Part shown: piece after piece, positions 1 to 5,983 of the stretch
Position numbering within the stretch: the first letter of the stretch is position 1
Layout: each line of letters opens with the position of its first letter
Assembly: GCF_020216685.1 (NCBI RefSeq)
Contig: NZ_JAIWNS010000047.1
Location: 1 to 10,000 of the forward strand
Source of the DNA: Methanospirillum hungatei
Lineage (GTDB): Archaea > Halobacteriota > Methanomicrobia > Methanomicrobiales > Methanospirillaceae
Length of the DNA: 10,000 nucleotides
Reading direction: 5' to 3'
Program-made: the position numbers and the translations under genes
The notes under the pieces: generated by a model
Told to the model about the DNA's origin: nothing
Databases searched by the model: none
Seen by the model: only the letters and a program-made list of their open reading frames with translations

Positions 1-163
1 GGATACCAAACCATTCATATGATGGATCAAGCCTTCTGGAGAGTATTTCCAGGAGGAGCCCGAGAATTATCAGGATGCCGAGTGACGCAGGCCAACGTGG
101 TGCGGTAAAGATGTACTTTGACATCTTTTCCATTCTGACTGCACTACCGGGAACGGTATCCAT
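1..163 (-). CDS. N-terminus of an unrecognised membrane protein (cut by window edge)
   Basis: An open minus-strand frame begins with ATG at 163-161 and stays open for 54 codons to the window edge, so only the N-terminus is visible. It starts MDTVPGSAVRMEKMSKYIF, followed by one strongly hydrophobic stretch (about residues 25-41, with ASLGILIILGLLL) and then a charged segment with RRLDPSYEWFG. This looks like a first transmembrane segment or signal anchor. The ATG lies 15 nt after the kinase stop codon, so the gene probably ends the same operon. No strong ribosome binding site precedes it, and Met11 or Met14 are alternative starts; MSKYIF from Met14 would make a typical membrane-protein N-terminus. 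Plus-strand frames over the same bases are also open but give unconvincing proteins. I do not recognise the family and assign no function. Confidence 0.6.
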   Translation of the reverse strand, partial: MDTVPGSAVRMEKMSKYIFTAPRWPASLGILIILGLLLEILSRRLDPSYEWFGI

Positions 164-178
164 GCCTATGTACCTATA

Positions 179-1078
179 TTATGCCCGTTTTGGACCATGA
201 GAGGGGAATGGGCCAAACTTTTCTTCGTACCGGCTGACCATGGTCTGCCAGTCAGGAAGGCCGGTCTGACACCCGCAGGTCTCCACGACAAAGGACGCGC
301 AAACCCCCCCGATTCGACATGCATCTTCGGAAGAATACCCTGCAGCATAGGCAGTAAGAAATCCTGCCCTGAATGCATCTCCTGCACCGGTCGGGTCAAC
401 ACAAGGGACCGGTACCGCAGGGATGAAGTGCTCTTTTCCCAGGGTATAGAGCACTGCACCGTCTCCGCTTCTGGTCTCAATAGCCATTGGGACACGGGAT
501 ATCAGTTCGTCACGGTCTATTCCAAGGGTTTTGCACATGCCGGCATATTCATGATGATTAGCGATGAGAAGGTCGATTGAATCCAGAATGGTGTTCAGAT
601 GATCCGCTGTGTACCGATGAAGATCCTGTCCGGGATCAAATGAGGCAAATCCTGACTGTTTTGCAACCTGCACATTAAATCCCGGGTCTGCAGTTGCCAT
701 ATGCACGAAGGAGAGGGAAGGGGCCTTTTCGGTCTCAAAAAGATATGATGCTCCCCACTCAAAATAGGTCATCTGATCTCCTTCAGGGCCGGTGAACATA
801 AACGCAGTTGCCGTGTGCCTATCGGGAGCGATAAAGAACCGCTGGTCAATACCAAGTTCTTTCATTCTCAGGTCATATGCACTCCCTGCAAAATCTTTGC
901 CCACTGCACTGATAAGTGACACTCTTCCTCCCAGGAGGGCGATTCCCACGGCAATATTTGCTGCCCCGCCACCAAACGCAATCGTTCTCTCAAGTATTGA
1001 TGCCGATGCATTCGGACCAGGGAGGTGGGAGACTTTGCAGATATGATCAACAGCAGTATGACCGACTACGGAGATCAC
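179..1078 (-). CDS. PfkB-family carbohydrate/nucleoside kinase
   Basis: A 299-residue protein of the ribokinase/PfkB family, cytosolic enzymes that transfer the ATP gamma-phosphate to a sugar or nucleoside hydroxyl. The N-terminal substrate-side glycine motif GGGAANIA is at residues 36-43. The C-terminal family signature DPTGAGDAF is at 228-236, with Asp234 as the expected catalytic base in the anion-hole motif. The usual T-x-G-x-x-G nucleotide-site motif appears as TRSGDG (202-207), with Ser replacing the first glycine. Length is normal for the family. The start is GTG at 1078, overlapping the UPF0212 stop codon by 4 nt (GTGA), which suggests translational coupling. Archaeal relatives include nucleoside kinases of the Methanocaldococcus MJ0406 type, ribokinases and ADP-dependent sugar kinases. 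The short lid and general pattern fit a nucleoside kinase best, but the substrate cannot be fixed from sequence. Confidence 0.9.
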   Translation of the reverse strand: MISVVGHTAVDHICKVSHLPGPNASASILERTIAFGGGAANIAVGIALLGGRVSLISAVGKDFAGSAYDLRMKELGIDQRFFIAPDRHTATAFMFTGPEGDQMTYFEWGASYLFETEKAPSLSFVHMATADPGFNVQVAKQSGFASFDPGQDLHRYTADHLNTILDSIDLLIANHHEYAGMCKTLGIDRDELISRVPMAIETRSGDGAVLYTLGKEHFIPAVPVPCVDPTGAGDAFRAGFLTAYAAGYSSEDACRIGGVCASFVVETCGCQTGLPDWQTMVSRYEEKFGPFPSHGPKRA

Positions 1079-1413
1079 AACTCTTCAACCTCGATAATCT
1101 CAAGTGGGATATCCCGCAGGGCTTTTCCAATCGTTGACAGTGCAATTCTGCGTGCATGCTCTTCAGAATCCGCCTTATATACTTTCATCTCCATTTTTAC
1201 TCCGACAAGGGCGGTTCTTGCAACAATCAGTGTGCACGGAAGTTCTTCCTCACAATATGGACATGAAAGAATTCCTGCTTCAACCTCAACAAATTTCGCG
1301 GTTGGGTTCAGTCTTTTTCCTGCTTCACTTATCGCAATACTGATGGCGTCATCGACCGAATCAGCATCACGGATCATCCAGGCAGATTCTAATACAACGA
1401 GATAATCAGGCAT
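1075..1413 (-). CDS. UPF0212 (DUF555) family protein with Cys motif
   Basis: A 112-residue protein that I recognise as the archaeal UPF0212/DUF555 family from [17 protein letters not shown] at the N-terminus, [10 protein letters not shown] (residues 28-37), [13 protein letters not shown] (67-79) and the end [17 protein letters not shown]. The central [10 protein letters not shown] (51-60) provides Cys51, Cys54 and Cys60, a plausible metal-binding knuckle, although only three cysteines are present in the chain. The family is widespread in euryarchaea and has no established function that I know of. The ATG at 1413 is supported by a GGAG ribosome binding site about 6 nt upstream. It lies 24 nt after the nitroreductase and overlaps the kinase start by 4 nt, so it is mid-operon. 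Confidence 0.9.
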   Translation of the reverse strand: MPDYLVVLESAWMIRDADSVDDAISIAISEAGKRLNPTAKFVEVEAGILSCPYCEEELPCTLIVARTALVGVKMEMKVYKADSEEHARRIALSTIGKALRDIPLEIIEVEEL

Positions 1414-1437
1414 TCTTACTCCTTTTTTTCCAGGTGG

Positions 1438-1965
1438 TTACCAGTATCCGTAATGAACATGTTCGCCGGTTTCCATACGAGGAGGTGATGGTACTATTTC
1501 ACGGGTATATCCGGCGGTGAGAAGGGTGACCGGCCTTATATGTCCGGGGATGTCCAGTATCTCACGCACCATCTCATCATCGAATGCTCCGGTCCAGCAG
1601 GATCCAAGCCCGGATGCATGAATTGCCATCATCAGGTACGTTCCTGCGATTGTTGCATCCTGCATCGCATAGAGAATGCCCCGCTCACTGTACCTGGACA
1701 TGGATCTGACATAGTTGGCACAGACTACAAAGATGACCGGAGCCGCTGATACATGTTCCTGCTGGAATGCTGCATCAGCCAGAAGTTCCCGGGTTCCTTC
1801 ATCGGTAACCACAATAACATCCCATGACTCCAGGTTTCCAGCAGAAGGAGCCAAGCGGGTACAGCGAAGTATCTCATCGATAGTGGTATCTGCAACAGGT
1901 TCCGGGAGGTACTGTCTGACCGATGTTCGTCCAGCCAAAAAACGATTAAGTTCAGACAAATTCAT
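1438..1965 (-). CDS. Nitroreductase-family FMN oxidoreductase
   Basis: A 175-residue flavoprotein of the nitroreductase family, which normally forms FMN-binding homodimers that use NAD(P)H to reduce nitro compounds, quinones or other electron acceptors. Visible family features are RTSVRQYLPEPV (residues 13-24, the basic FMN-phosphate contact), APSAGNLESWDV (39-50, the conserved flavin-edge segment) and GLGSCWTGAF (119-128). The C-terminus ends HYGYW. The frame is open further upstream to 2010, but the family begins at MNLSELNRFLAGR, so I place the start at ATG 1965. This overlaps the preceding gene by 14 nt; an AGGA-like sequence lies about 11 nt before it. The length is at the short end for the family. 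The physiological substrate is unknown. In a methanogen the electron donor could be NAD(P)H or a flavoprotein partner. Confidence 0.88.
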   Translation of the reverse strand: MNLSELNRFLAGRTSVRQYLPEPVADTTIDEILRCTRLAPSAGNLESWDVIVVTDEGTRELLADAAFQQEHVSAAPVIFVVCANYVRSMSRYSERGILYAMQDATIAGTYLMMAIHASGLGSCWTGAFDDEMVREILDIPGHIRPVTLLTAGYTREIVPSPPRMETGEHVHYGYW

Positions 1966-2308
1966 GTTTTTCAAGTTCCTGCCAGGCAAGCATTGCAACC
2001 GTTGTGGCATGGGTAATAGCAGATCCGATGCTCTTTACCGACTGATCAAAATCACTGCTTTCTACCAGACTGATGGCCTGGTTCAGATTATCGATTGATT
2101 TTTGAAATTCTGGATTATTCGTTGCCCTAAGTGCAAACTGCAGTTCAATCCGTACAGATTCAAGGCACTGAAGAACAATCTTTCTCCCACCGGTGCGTTC
2201 TGCATCCTTCAGACCGGATAACACGGTAATCAGTTGTGATGCTATAATTAATTCTGATTTTGCCCGCTCACCATACTGATACGCGGAAACAGCACCTTTC
2301 TTGTCCAT
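1952..2308 (-). CDS. Small all-helical protein of unknown function
   Basis: A 118-residue, probably soluble protein with no cysteine-pair motif, signal peptide or membrane segment. It reads as four or so amphipathic helices: about residues 12-35 (GERAKSELIIASQLITVLSG), 40-63 (RKIVLQCLESVRIELQFALR), 66-85 (NPEFQKSIDNLNQAISLVES) and 87-114 (DQSVKSIGSAITHATTVAML). This pattern resembles helical-bundle regulators or HEPN-like proteins, but I see no diagnostic R-x4-6-H motif, so that stays a guess. It is the first gene of the minus-strand operon and overlaps the nitroreductase start by 14 nt, which implies co-translation. The ATG at 2308 has no clear ribosome binding site, while a TATA-like box lies 20-28 nt upstream, consistent with a leaderless mRNA. 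I do not recognise the family. Confidence 0.75.
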   Translation of the reverse strand: MDKKGAVSAYQYGERAKSELIIASQLITVLSGLKDAERTGGRKIVLQCLESVRIELQFALRATNNPEFQKSIDNLNQAISLVESSDFDQSVKSIGSAITHATTVAMLAWQELEKHEFV

Positions 2309-2318
2309 AGTACGTACT
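2309..2318. repeat. Perfect 10-bp palindrome AGTACGTACT abutting the start codon
   Basis: AGTACGTACT is its own reverse complement and ends directly against the ATG of the helical protein gene (2308). It lies between the TATA-like box (2328-2336) and the start codon, where a repressor dimer could block polymerase. Its role as an operator is inference; a 10-bp palindrome can occur by chance. Confidence 0.35.
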
Positions 2319-2327
2319 GACCATACG

Positions 2328-2336
2328 CATTATAAG
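2328..2336 (-). promoter_or_regulatory. Putative TATA box of the helical protein/nitroreductase/kinase operon
   Basis: On the minus strand this reads CTTATAATG, preceded by GGACATTA. Its centre is about 24 nt upstream of the ATG at 2308, the usual archaeal distance from TATA box to transcription start. If used, transcription would begin at or near the A of the start codon, giving a leaderless or nearly leaderless mRNA. That agrees with the lack of a ribosome binding site. Confidence 0.45.
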
Positions 2337-2348
2337 TAATGTCCATAT

Positions 2349-2365
2349 GGTGAGAAGAGATCACC
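2349..2365. repeat. Inverted repeat GGTGA-N7-TCACC
   Basis: Two 5-bp arms, GGTGA (2349-2353) and TCACC (2361-2365), flank a 7-nt purine loop. On the plus strand it is followed by TTTT, as in a terminator, but no plus-strand gene ends here. On the minus strand it lies just upstream of the operon TATA-like box, so a regulatory dyad is the more sensible reading. The arms are short and confidence is low. Confidence 0.3.
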
Positions 2366-2380
2366 TTTTGATACTCTTTT

Positions 2381-2396
2381 TTCATATCGATATGAA
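2381..2396. repeat. Perfect 16-bp palindrome TTCATATCGATATGAA
   Basis: TTCATATCGATATGAA is an uninterrupted 16-bp palindrome in the 189-nt gap between the RG-rich protein gene and the helical protein gene. It lies about 45-65 bp upstream of the TATA-like box for the minus-strand operon. A perfect palindrome of this length, with alternating AT steps, looks like a binding site for a dimeric regulator. No known methanogen regulator motif is recognised. Confidence 0.45.
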
Positions 2397-2473
2397 GAAT
2401 TTCAATTCAACGAAAACCCATGACATCCAGGACGACATGCTGAGCATATCCATCATTGGATGATTCATGGCCG

Positions 2474-2479
2474 AAAAAA
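2474..2479 (-). terminator. Putative T-tract terminator after the RG-rich protein gene
   Basis: On the minus strand, six consecutive T residues (within CACTCTTTTTTCGG) occur 19-24 nt after the TAA stop of the RG-rich protein gene. Oligo-T stretches in the nontemplate strand are sufficient for archaeal transcription termination. No stable hairpin directly precedes it. The rest of the 2309-2497 gap carries the palindromes and promoter listed separately; I see no convincing gene in it. Confidence 0.4.
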
Positions 2480-2497
2480 GAGTGAAAGGCTATTTGA

Positions 2498-2836
2498 TTA
2501 TTTCGAGCGCTGTTTCTGGCCAAGCATGGATACTTTCGGGCGTCCCATTCTTCTTCGGGCTGCCATGGTACGGAGTGCCTGAGTCTGTCCGGCTCCTCCT
2601 TTGCCACCGCGTCCACCCCGAGCACCTGCTGCTCCTCTGCTTCCGCCACGCATCTCTCCACCACGACCTCTTCCACCACGGCCTGCAGCCCGTTCCATTC
2701 TCTTTATGGTGGTCTGTGCCTTAAACCGCTGGTTTGGCCCTGGTTTTTTCGTTTCTCCTTCCTTCTTTGGAACAAGGCGTATCTGACCCTTGCTTCCCTT
2801 TATCTGCATCCATTCCGTGGTTCCTGTCTTGCCCAT
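2498..2836 (-). CDS. Small basic RG/RGG-rich protein, DUF5350-like
   Basis: A 112-residue, very basic protein with two parts. Residues 1-50 are Lys/Arg-rich and ordered-looking (MGKTGTTEWMQIKGSKGQIR, then GETKKPGPNQRF at 27-38). They resemble a small-protein family of methanogens that I recall as DUF5350. Residues 52-83 are low complexity, with repeated RGG/RG units (GRGGRGRGG, MRGGSRG, ARGGRGGKGG). The tail is basic again (ARRRMGRPK). The RG-rich tract and overall charge suggest nucleic-acid binding, perhaps RNA or ribosome association, but that is inference. ATG at 2836 is supported by a GAGGTG ribosome binding site 5 nt upstream. The reading is preferred over two overlapping frames because of this ribosome binding site, the recognisable N-terminus and a TATA-like box upstream. 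The G/C-rich repeat codons explain why other frames stay open here. Confidence 0.8.
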   Translation of the reverse strand: MGKTGTTEWMQIKGSKGQIRLVPKKEGETKKPGPNQRFKAQTTIKRMERAAGRGGRGRGGEMRGGSRGAAGARGGRGGKGGAGQTQALRTMAARRRMGRPKVSMLGQKQRSK

Positions 2837-2879
2837 AATTGCACCTCGCGAATGCCTGTACTATTGCCCGTTATCATCA

Positions 2880-2888
2880 ATTAAAGAT
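2880..2888 (-). promoter_or_regulatory. Putative TATA box for the RG-rich protein gene
   Basis: On the minus strand the 73-nt gap after gatE contains ATCTTTAAT, centred about 48 nt upstream of the ATG at 2836. A transcription start about 25 nt downstream of it would leave a leader of about 20-25 nt that includes the GAGGTG ribosome binding site. No T-tract terminator separates it from gatE, so read-through from the argH-gatDE operon is also possible. Confidence 0.3.
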
Positions 2889-2909
2889 TGTCTAATATCT
2901 ACCCATCAT

Positions 2910-4754
2910 TCAGGTATTTTTCAGTACATGAGAGATAGCTTCGCGGAGAATCTGATTCACGATCTTCCCGTCAACTGATCCCCGCACTTCTTTCATTACA
3001 ACGCCCATAATTGGACCGGTTGCGGCATTCCCGCGCTCTTTGATAAAATCAGCACGCTCTGCTACAATCCGGTTAATTATTGACGCAAGTTCTTCTTCTG
3101 AGACCTTTGGCGCTGCACATTCACATGCCTCTGTCGGAGTCTTCCCCTCTGCCAGGGCGGTCAGGATGGGTGACAAAGCCTCTTTGGCAACCTCTCCGGT
3201 GTTAATGAGCATAAGGACCTGTTTAATGTCCTCATCATCGATGCGGTGAACCGATGTACCCTCCCTGCTCAGTTCCCGGAGTGTTGAATTAAATGCCCGT
3301 TCGGCAAGGGCGGGTTTGATTCCTGAATTGATTGCCTCTTCAAATGCATTTCTCCGCTCCGAGTATGCCATCTGCCTTGCAACTTCCCGTGCAAGGCCGA
3401 ATTCCTGCATGTATCGTGCGATGGTATCATCAATCATTTCAGGAATCTCAAGGGATGCAAACCGTTCAGGAGTGACCCGTACCTGAAATACATCGGTCTC
3501 CGGATACATACGGGCTGCCCCCGGCAGTGGTCTCATATATGCAGTCGAGCCGCCTTCCAGCATCTTCCTGGTCTCTTTTGGCACCCCTTCAAATGCCATC
3601 TCCGCTCTTCTGATGATCTGCTGCATGGCACACTGACACCGCTGTGGTTTGTCTGCCACAATGATAACGCAGTCATCCGGTGTGGCATCAAGAGCCTTCT
3701 TAAGATTCGTTACTTCATCTTCGGTAACACCGTATGCGGGCAGTTCATCAGTATGGAAGAGCCCTCCGACTCCGCACTTCTTTGCGTAATCAGACATCTC
3801 ACTTCCAAGACGCCGGCCAGGCTGTATTTCCCTGCCCACAAGACCTGCAAACTTATTCAGACGGATGGCAAGAATTTTTGGTGCTGATTTCAGAACCCTG
3901 CTCTTACTGCCGGTAAAGAGCGATGTAACATCAACCGGGTTCTTCTCTACAGATGCTCCGCGTTTTTTAAGTTCATCTCTTATATCAAGGAGTGAAACCT
4001 GTCTGCATACTTCTCTCCTGACAACTTCAGCGATAAGATCAAGTTCCTGCACTCCTTTGATCTCAACCCTGGCACCTTCACGAATGGAGATATTGATGTC
4101 CTGTCTGATAGTCCCCAGACCGCGTTTCACCTTTCCGGTTGAACGGAGGATCATCCCTATCTGTGCAGCCGTCTCCTGGACTGCTTCTGGGGTATGCATG
4201 CAGGGACTGGTTGTGATCTCAATCAGGGGGATGCCCAGACGGTCAAGTGAGAAGAAGGTGTCTTCGATCCTCTGTGCAGCCTCCTCCTCAAGACAGACGG
4301 TCTCAATCCCGGCCCCGCCCGGTAATGTACCATTCATCGCAACCAGAGCAGTCCGTTGAAACCCGCTCGTGTTCGATCCATCAATGACCAGTTTTCGCAT
4401 GGTGTGGATCTCAGGGACCGGTGTCATCCCGCAGACTTTTGCAATCGTGAGAACGATGTCTAACGCCTCTTCATTGAGCGGTGCCGGTGGCTCCTCATCA
4501 TTCTCAACAAGACAGGTTGTATCATAGGTCAGGTACCGGAACTGTCTGACCTGCATCATCTCTTCTTCAGCAGCCCGGTCAAGTTCGCCCATCTCGCTCT
4601 TTGTTGCACGGAGGTACCTGAAAAATTCACCATTCGACTCTTCAGCCTCACGGATCGTCGTTGGACACCGGCAGAAGAGTTTCTCTTTCGTGTTCAGTTG
4701 CTGGTGAATTTCAATCCCGGCAATCAGCCCGAGTTTCTGATAGTCCAGCGTCAT
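2910..4754 (-). CDS. gatE: Glutamyl-tRNA(Gln) amidotransferase subunit E
   Basis: A 614-residue protein, full length for GatE, the archaeal GatB homologue. With GatD it converts misacylated Glu-tRNA(Gln) to Gln-tRNA(Gln): GatE binds the tRNA, activates the glutamate with ATP and receives ammonia from GatD. The GatB/E cradle domain is marked by GLIAGIEIHQQLNTKEKLFC (residues 9-28), the Cys pair CRC at 28-30, SNTSGFQRT (127-135), EIKGVQELDLI (231-241) and the metal/ATP-site region around RQDINISI (217-224). An AspRS-like (GAD) insertion, found in GatE but not GatB, spans roughly 280-405. The C-terminal helical and YqeY-like tail covers about 460-614, with GNAATGPIMGVVMKEVRG near the end. The start ATG overlaps the gatD stop as ATGA (4751-4754), indicating translational coupling of the two subunits. 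Confidence 0.97.
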   Translation of the reverse strand: MTLDYQKLGLIAGIEIHQQLNTKEKLFCRCPTTIREAEESNGEFFRYLRATKSEMGELDRAAEEEMMQVRQFRYLTYDTTCLVENDEEPPAPLNEEALDIVLTIAKVCGMTPVPEIHTMRKLVIDGSNTSGFQRTALVAMNGTLPGGAGIETVCLEEEAAQRIEDTFFSLDRLGIPLIEITTSPCMHTPEAVQETAAQIGMILRSTGKVKRGLGTIRQDINISIREGARVEIKGVQELDLIAEVVRREVCRQVSLLDIRDELKKRGASVEKNPVDVTSLFTGSKSRVLKSAPKILAIRLNKFAGLVGREIQPGRRLGSEMSDYAKKCGVGGLFHTDELPAYGVTEDEVTNLKKALDATPDDCVIIVADKPQRCQCAMQQIIRRAEMAFEGVPKETRKMLEGGSTAYMRPLPGAARMYPETDVFQVRVTPERFASLEIPEMIDDTIARYMQEFGLAREVARQMAYSERRNAFEEAINSGIKPALAERAFNSTLRELSREGTSVHRIDDEDIKQVLMLINTGEVAKEALSPILTALAEGKTPTEACECAAPKVSEEELASIINRIVAERADFIKERGNAATGPIMGVVMKEVRGSVDGKIVNQILREAISHVLKNT

Positions 4755-5983
4755 ACTGATGACCTCCGGGTTATCTCACCGGCCAGATTCTGTGCCATCA
4801 TCAACCGTGCCTCAGCAAGGCTGCTGGTGTTTCCAAGCACCCACATCAGTTTGACCAGGGCGACTTCAGGAAGCATATCTTCTCCTTCGATGACTCCGGC
4901 TCCAAGGAGGTCCCGTCCGGTATCATACACCCGGTCACAGACACGCCCATGCAGACACTGGGATGTCATGACAAAGATCGTTCCTGCTGCTGCCATCTCC
5001 CTGATTCGTGCAATCATATCTGTCCCGCAATGTCCAAGCCCGGTACCAGCAAGGACAATTCCTTTGTATCCGTTCCATGCTGACAGAAGAGCAGGATCCA
5101 TCCCTGGATAATACCAGATTATGGCACATTTTTCTTCCAGCTTGTCTTTCAGTCGAGGTTCACAATTCCCTCTCTTCACCGCATGGGAACTGAGTGACAC
5201 ATCAAGTGACGGATAGGTGACTGAACCGATTATGCCATCGCCAATGGTCTGAAATGCATCCCGCCTTGAAGTATGCATCTTTCTGACCCGTGTTCCCCGG
5301 TGGATGGCGCAAAAATCGTCACTGGTTGTTCCATGCATCACCACCACTACTTCTCCCAGGTCTGACAGGGCAGTTTTTGCGGCGCACATGCCATTCATGA
5401 CATTATCACTGCTGGGACGGTCCGCCGATCGCTGTGAGCCGACAAAGACAACCGGTACCGGGGTTTTTATCATAAAACTCATGGCAGCGGCACTGTATGC
5501 CATGGTATCGGTCCCGTGAGTTACCAGAATGCCCTGAGCACCAGATCTGATTTCATCATATATTGCACGGGCAAGCTGCTGCCAGATGGCAGGAGTCATA
5601 TTTTCCGAGAGGATATTGCAGAGCTGGACTGCACTAAACTCTGCAAGAGATGCAAGACCGGGGATAGCGTTCAGGATGTCTGTTGCCCGGAACTGACTGG
5701 TAACAGCTCCCGTCCGGTAATCTATCTTACTTGCTATTGTTCCACCGGTAGAGACGATCGAGATCTTTGGGAGTGTCGTATCCTGGGCAATCTCAACCTC
5801 CTGAGGCTCTGCCATTTCAGAGCTGCCGGTTTTTGAAAGACTTTCTTCCGGAACACCGATGTTATACCCTGATGTGAGTTTGACGGTTGCCATCCCGTCC
5901 CGTGTTGTAATATATGTCCCTTCGCAGGAACATCCCTGCAGGGTACATCTGACAAGATCTCCGGTTTCAAATGTAGTACTCAT
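4751..5983 (-). CDS. gatD: Glutamyl-tRNA(Gln) amidotransferase subunit D
   Basis: A 410-residue protein, the asparaginase-type amidase of the archaeal GatDE complex, which releases ammonia from glutamine or asparagine for GatE. Residues 1-50 form the GatD-specific N-terminal barrel (GDLVRCTLQGCSCEGTYIT). The L-asparaginase domain follows from about residue 72. The catalytic motifs are intact: STGGTIAS (78-85, Thr82), HGTDTM (156-161, Thr158 and Asp159) and RKMHTSRRDAF (234-244, Lys235). As I remember the Methanothermobacter enzyme (Thr101, Thr177, Asp178, Lys254), all four residues fall at one constant offset of 19, so the active-site spacing is fully conserved. Start and stop both lie in 4-nt ATGA overlaps, with argH upstream and gatE downstream. 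The N-terminal domain distinguishes it from plain asparaginases. Confidence 0.97.
   Translation of the reverse strand: MSTTFETGDLVRCTLQGCSCEGTYITTRDGMATVKLTSGYNIGVPEESLSKTGSSEMAEPQEVEIAQDTTLPKISIVSTGGTIASKIDYRTGAVTSQFRATDILNAIPGLASLAEFSAVQLCNILSENMTPAIWQQLARAIYDEIRSGAQGILVTHGTDTMAYSAAAMSFMIKTPVPVVFVGSQRSADRPSSDNVMNGMCAAKTALSDLGEVVVVMHGTTSDDFCAIHRGTRVRKMHTSRRDAFQTIGDGIIGSVTYPSLDVSLSSHAVKRGNCEPRLKDKLEEKCAIIWYYPGMDPALLSAWNGYKGIVLAGTGLGHCGTDMIARIREMAAAGTIFVMTSQCLHGRVCDRVYDTGRDLLGAGVIEGEDMLPEVALVKLMWVLGNTSSLAEARLMMAQNLAGEITRRSSV

Noticed and set aside
3..200. Plus-strand frame open for 65 codons at the left edge
   Set aside because: It would overlap the kinase 3' end on the other strand and gives no recognisable protein, whereas the minus-strand frame has a coherent membrane N-terminus and operon spacing.
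2349..2370. Plus-strand intrinsic-terminator-like hairpin followed by TTTT
   Set aside because: No plus-strand gene ends here, so it is kept only as an inverted repeat.
2248..2385. 45-codon minus-strand frame starting MKKEYQKV across the promoter region
   Set aside because: It has no ribosome binding site, overlaps the helical protein gene in another frame, and its start lies inside the palindrome.
2382..2468. Met-rich 28-residue minus-strand micro-ORF in the 189-nt gap
   Set aside because: There is no ribosome binding site, and it sits directly after a T-tract terminator and runs through the 16-bp palindrome. Composition alone is not enough evidence.
2407..2679. Minus-strand frame of 90 codons, acidic, overlapping the RG-rich gene
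   Set aside because: It lies mostly inside the RG-rich gene in another frame, where GC-rich repeats suppress stop codons. It has no ribosome binding site or recognisable family.
2467..2724. Plus-strand frame of 85 codons rich in Leu, His and Phe
   Set aside because: It is antisense to the RG-rich gene. Its composition is what the complement of Gly/Arg codons produces, and it has no promoter or ribosome binding site.
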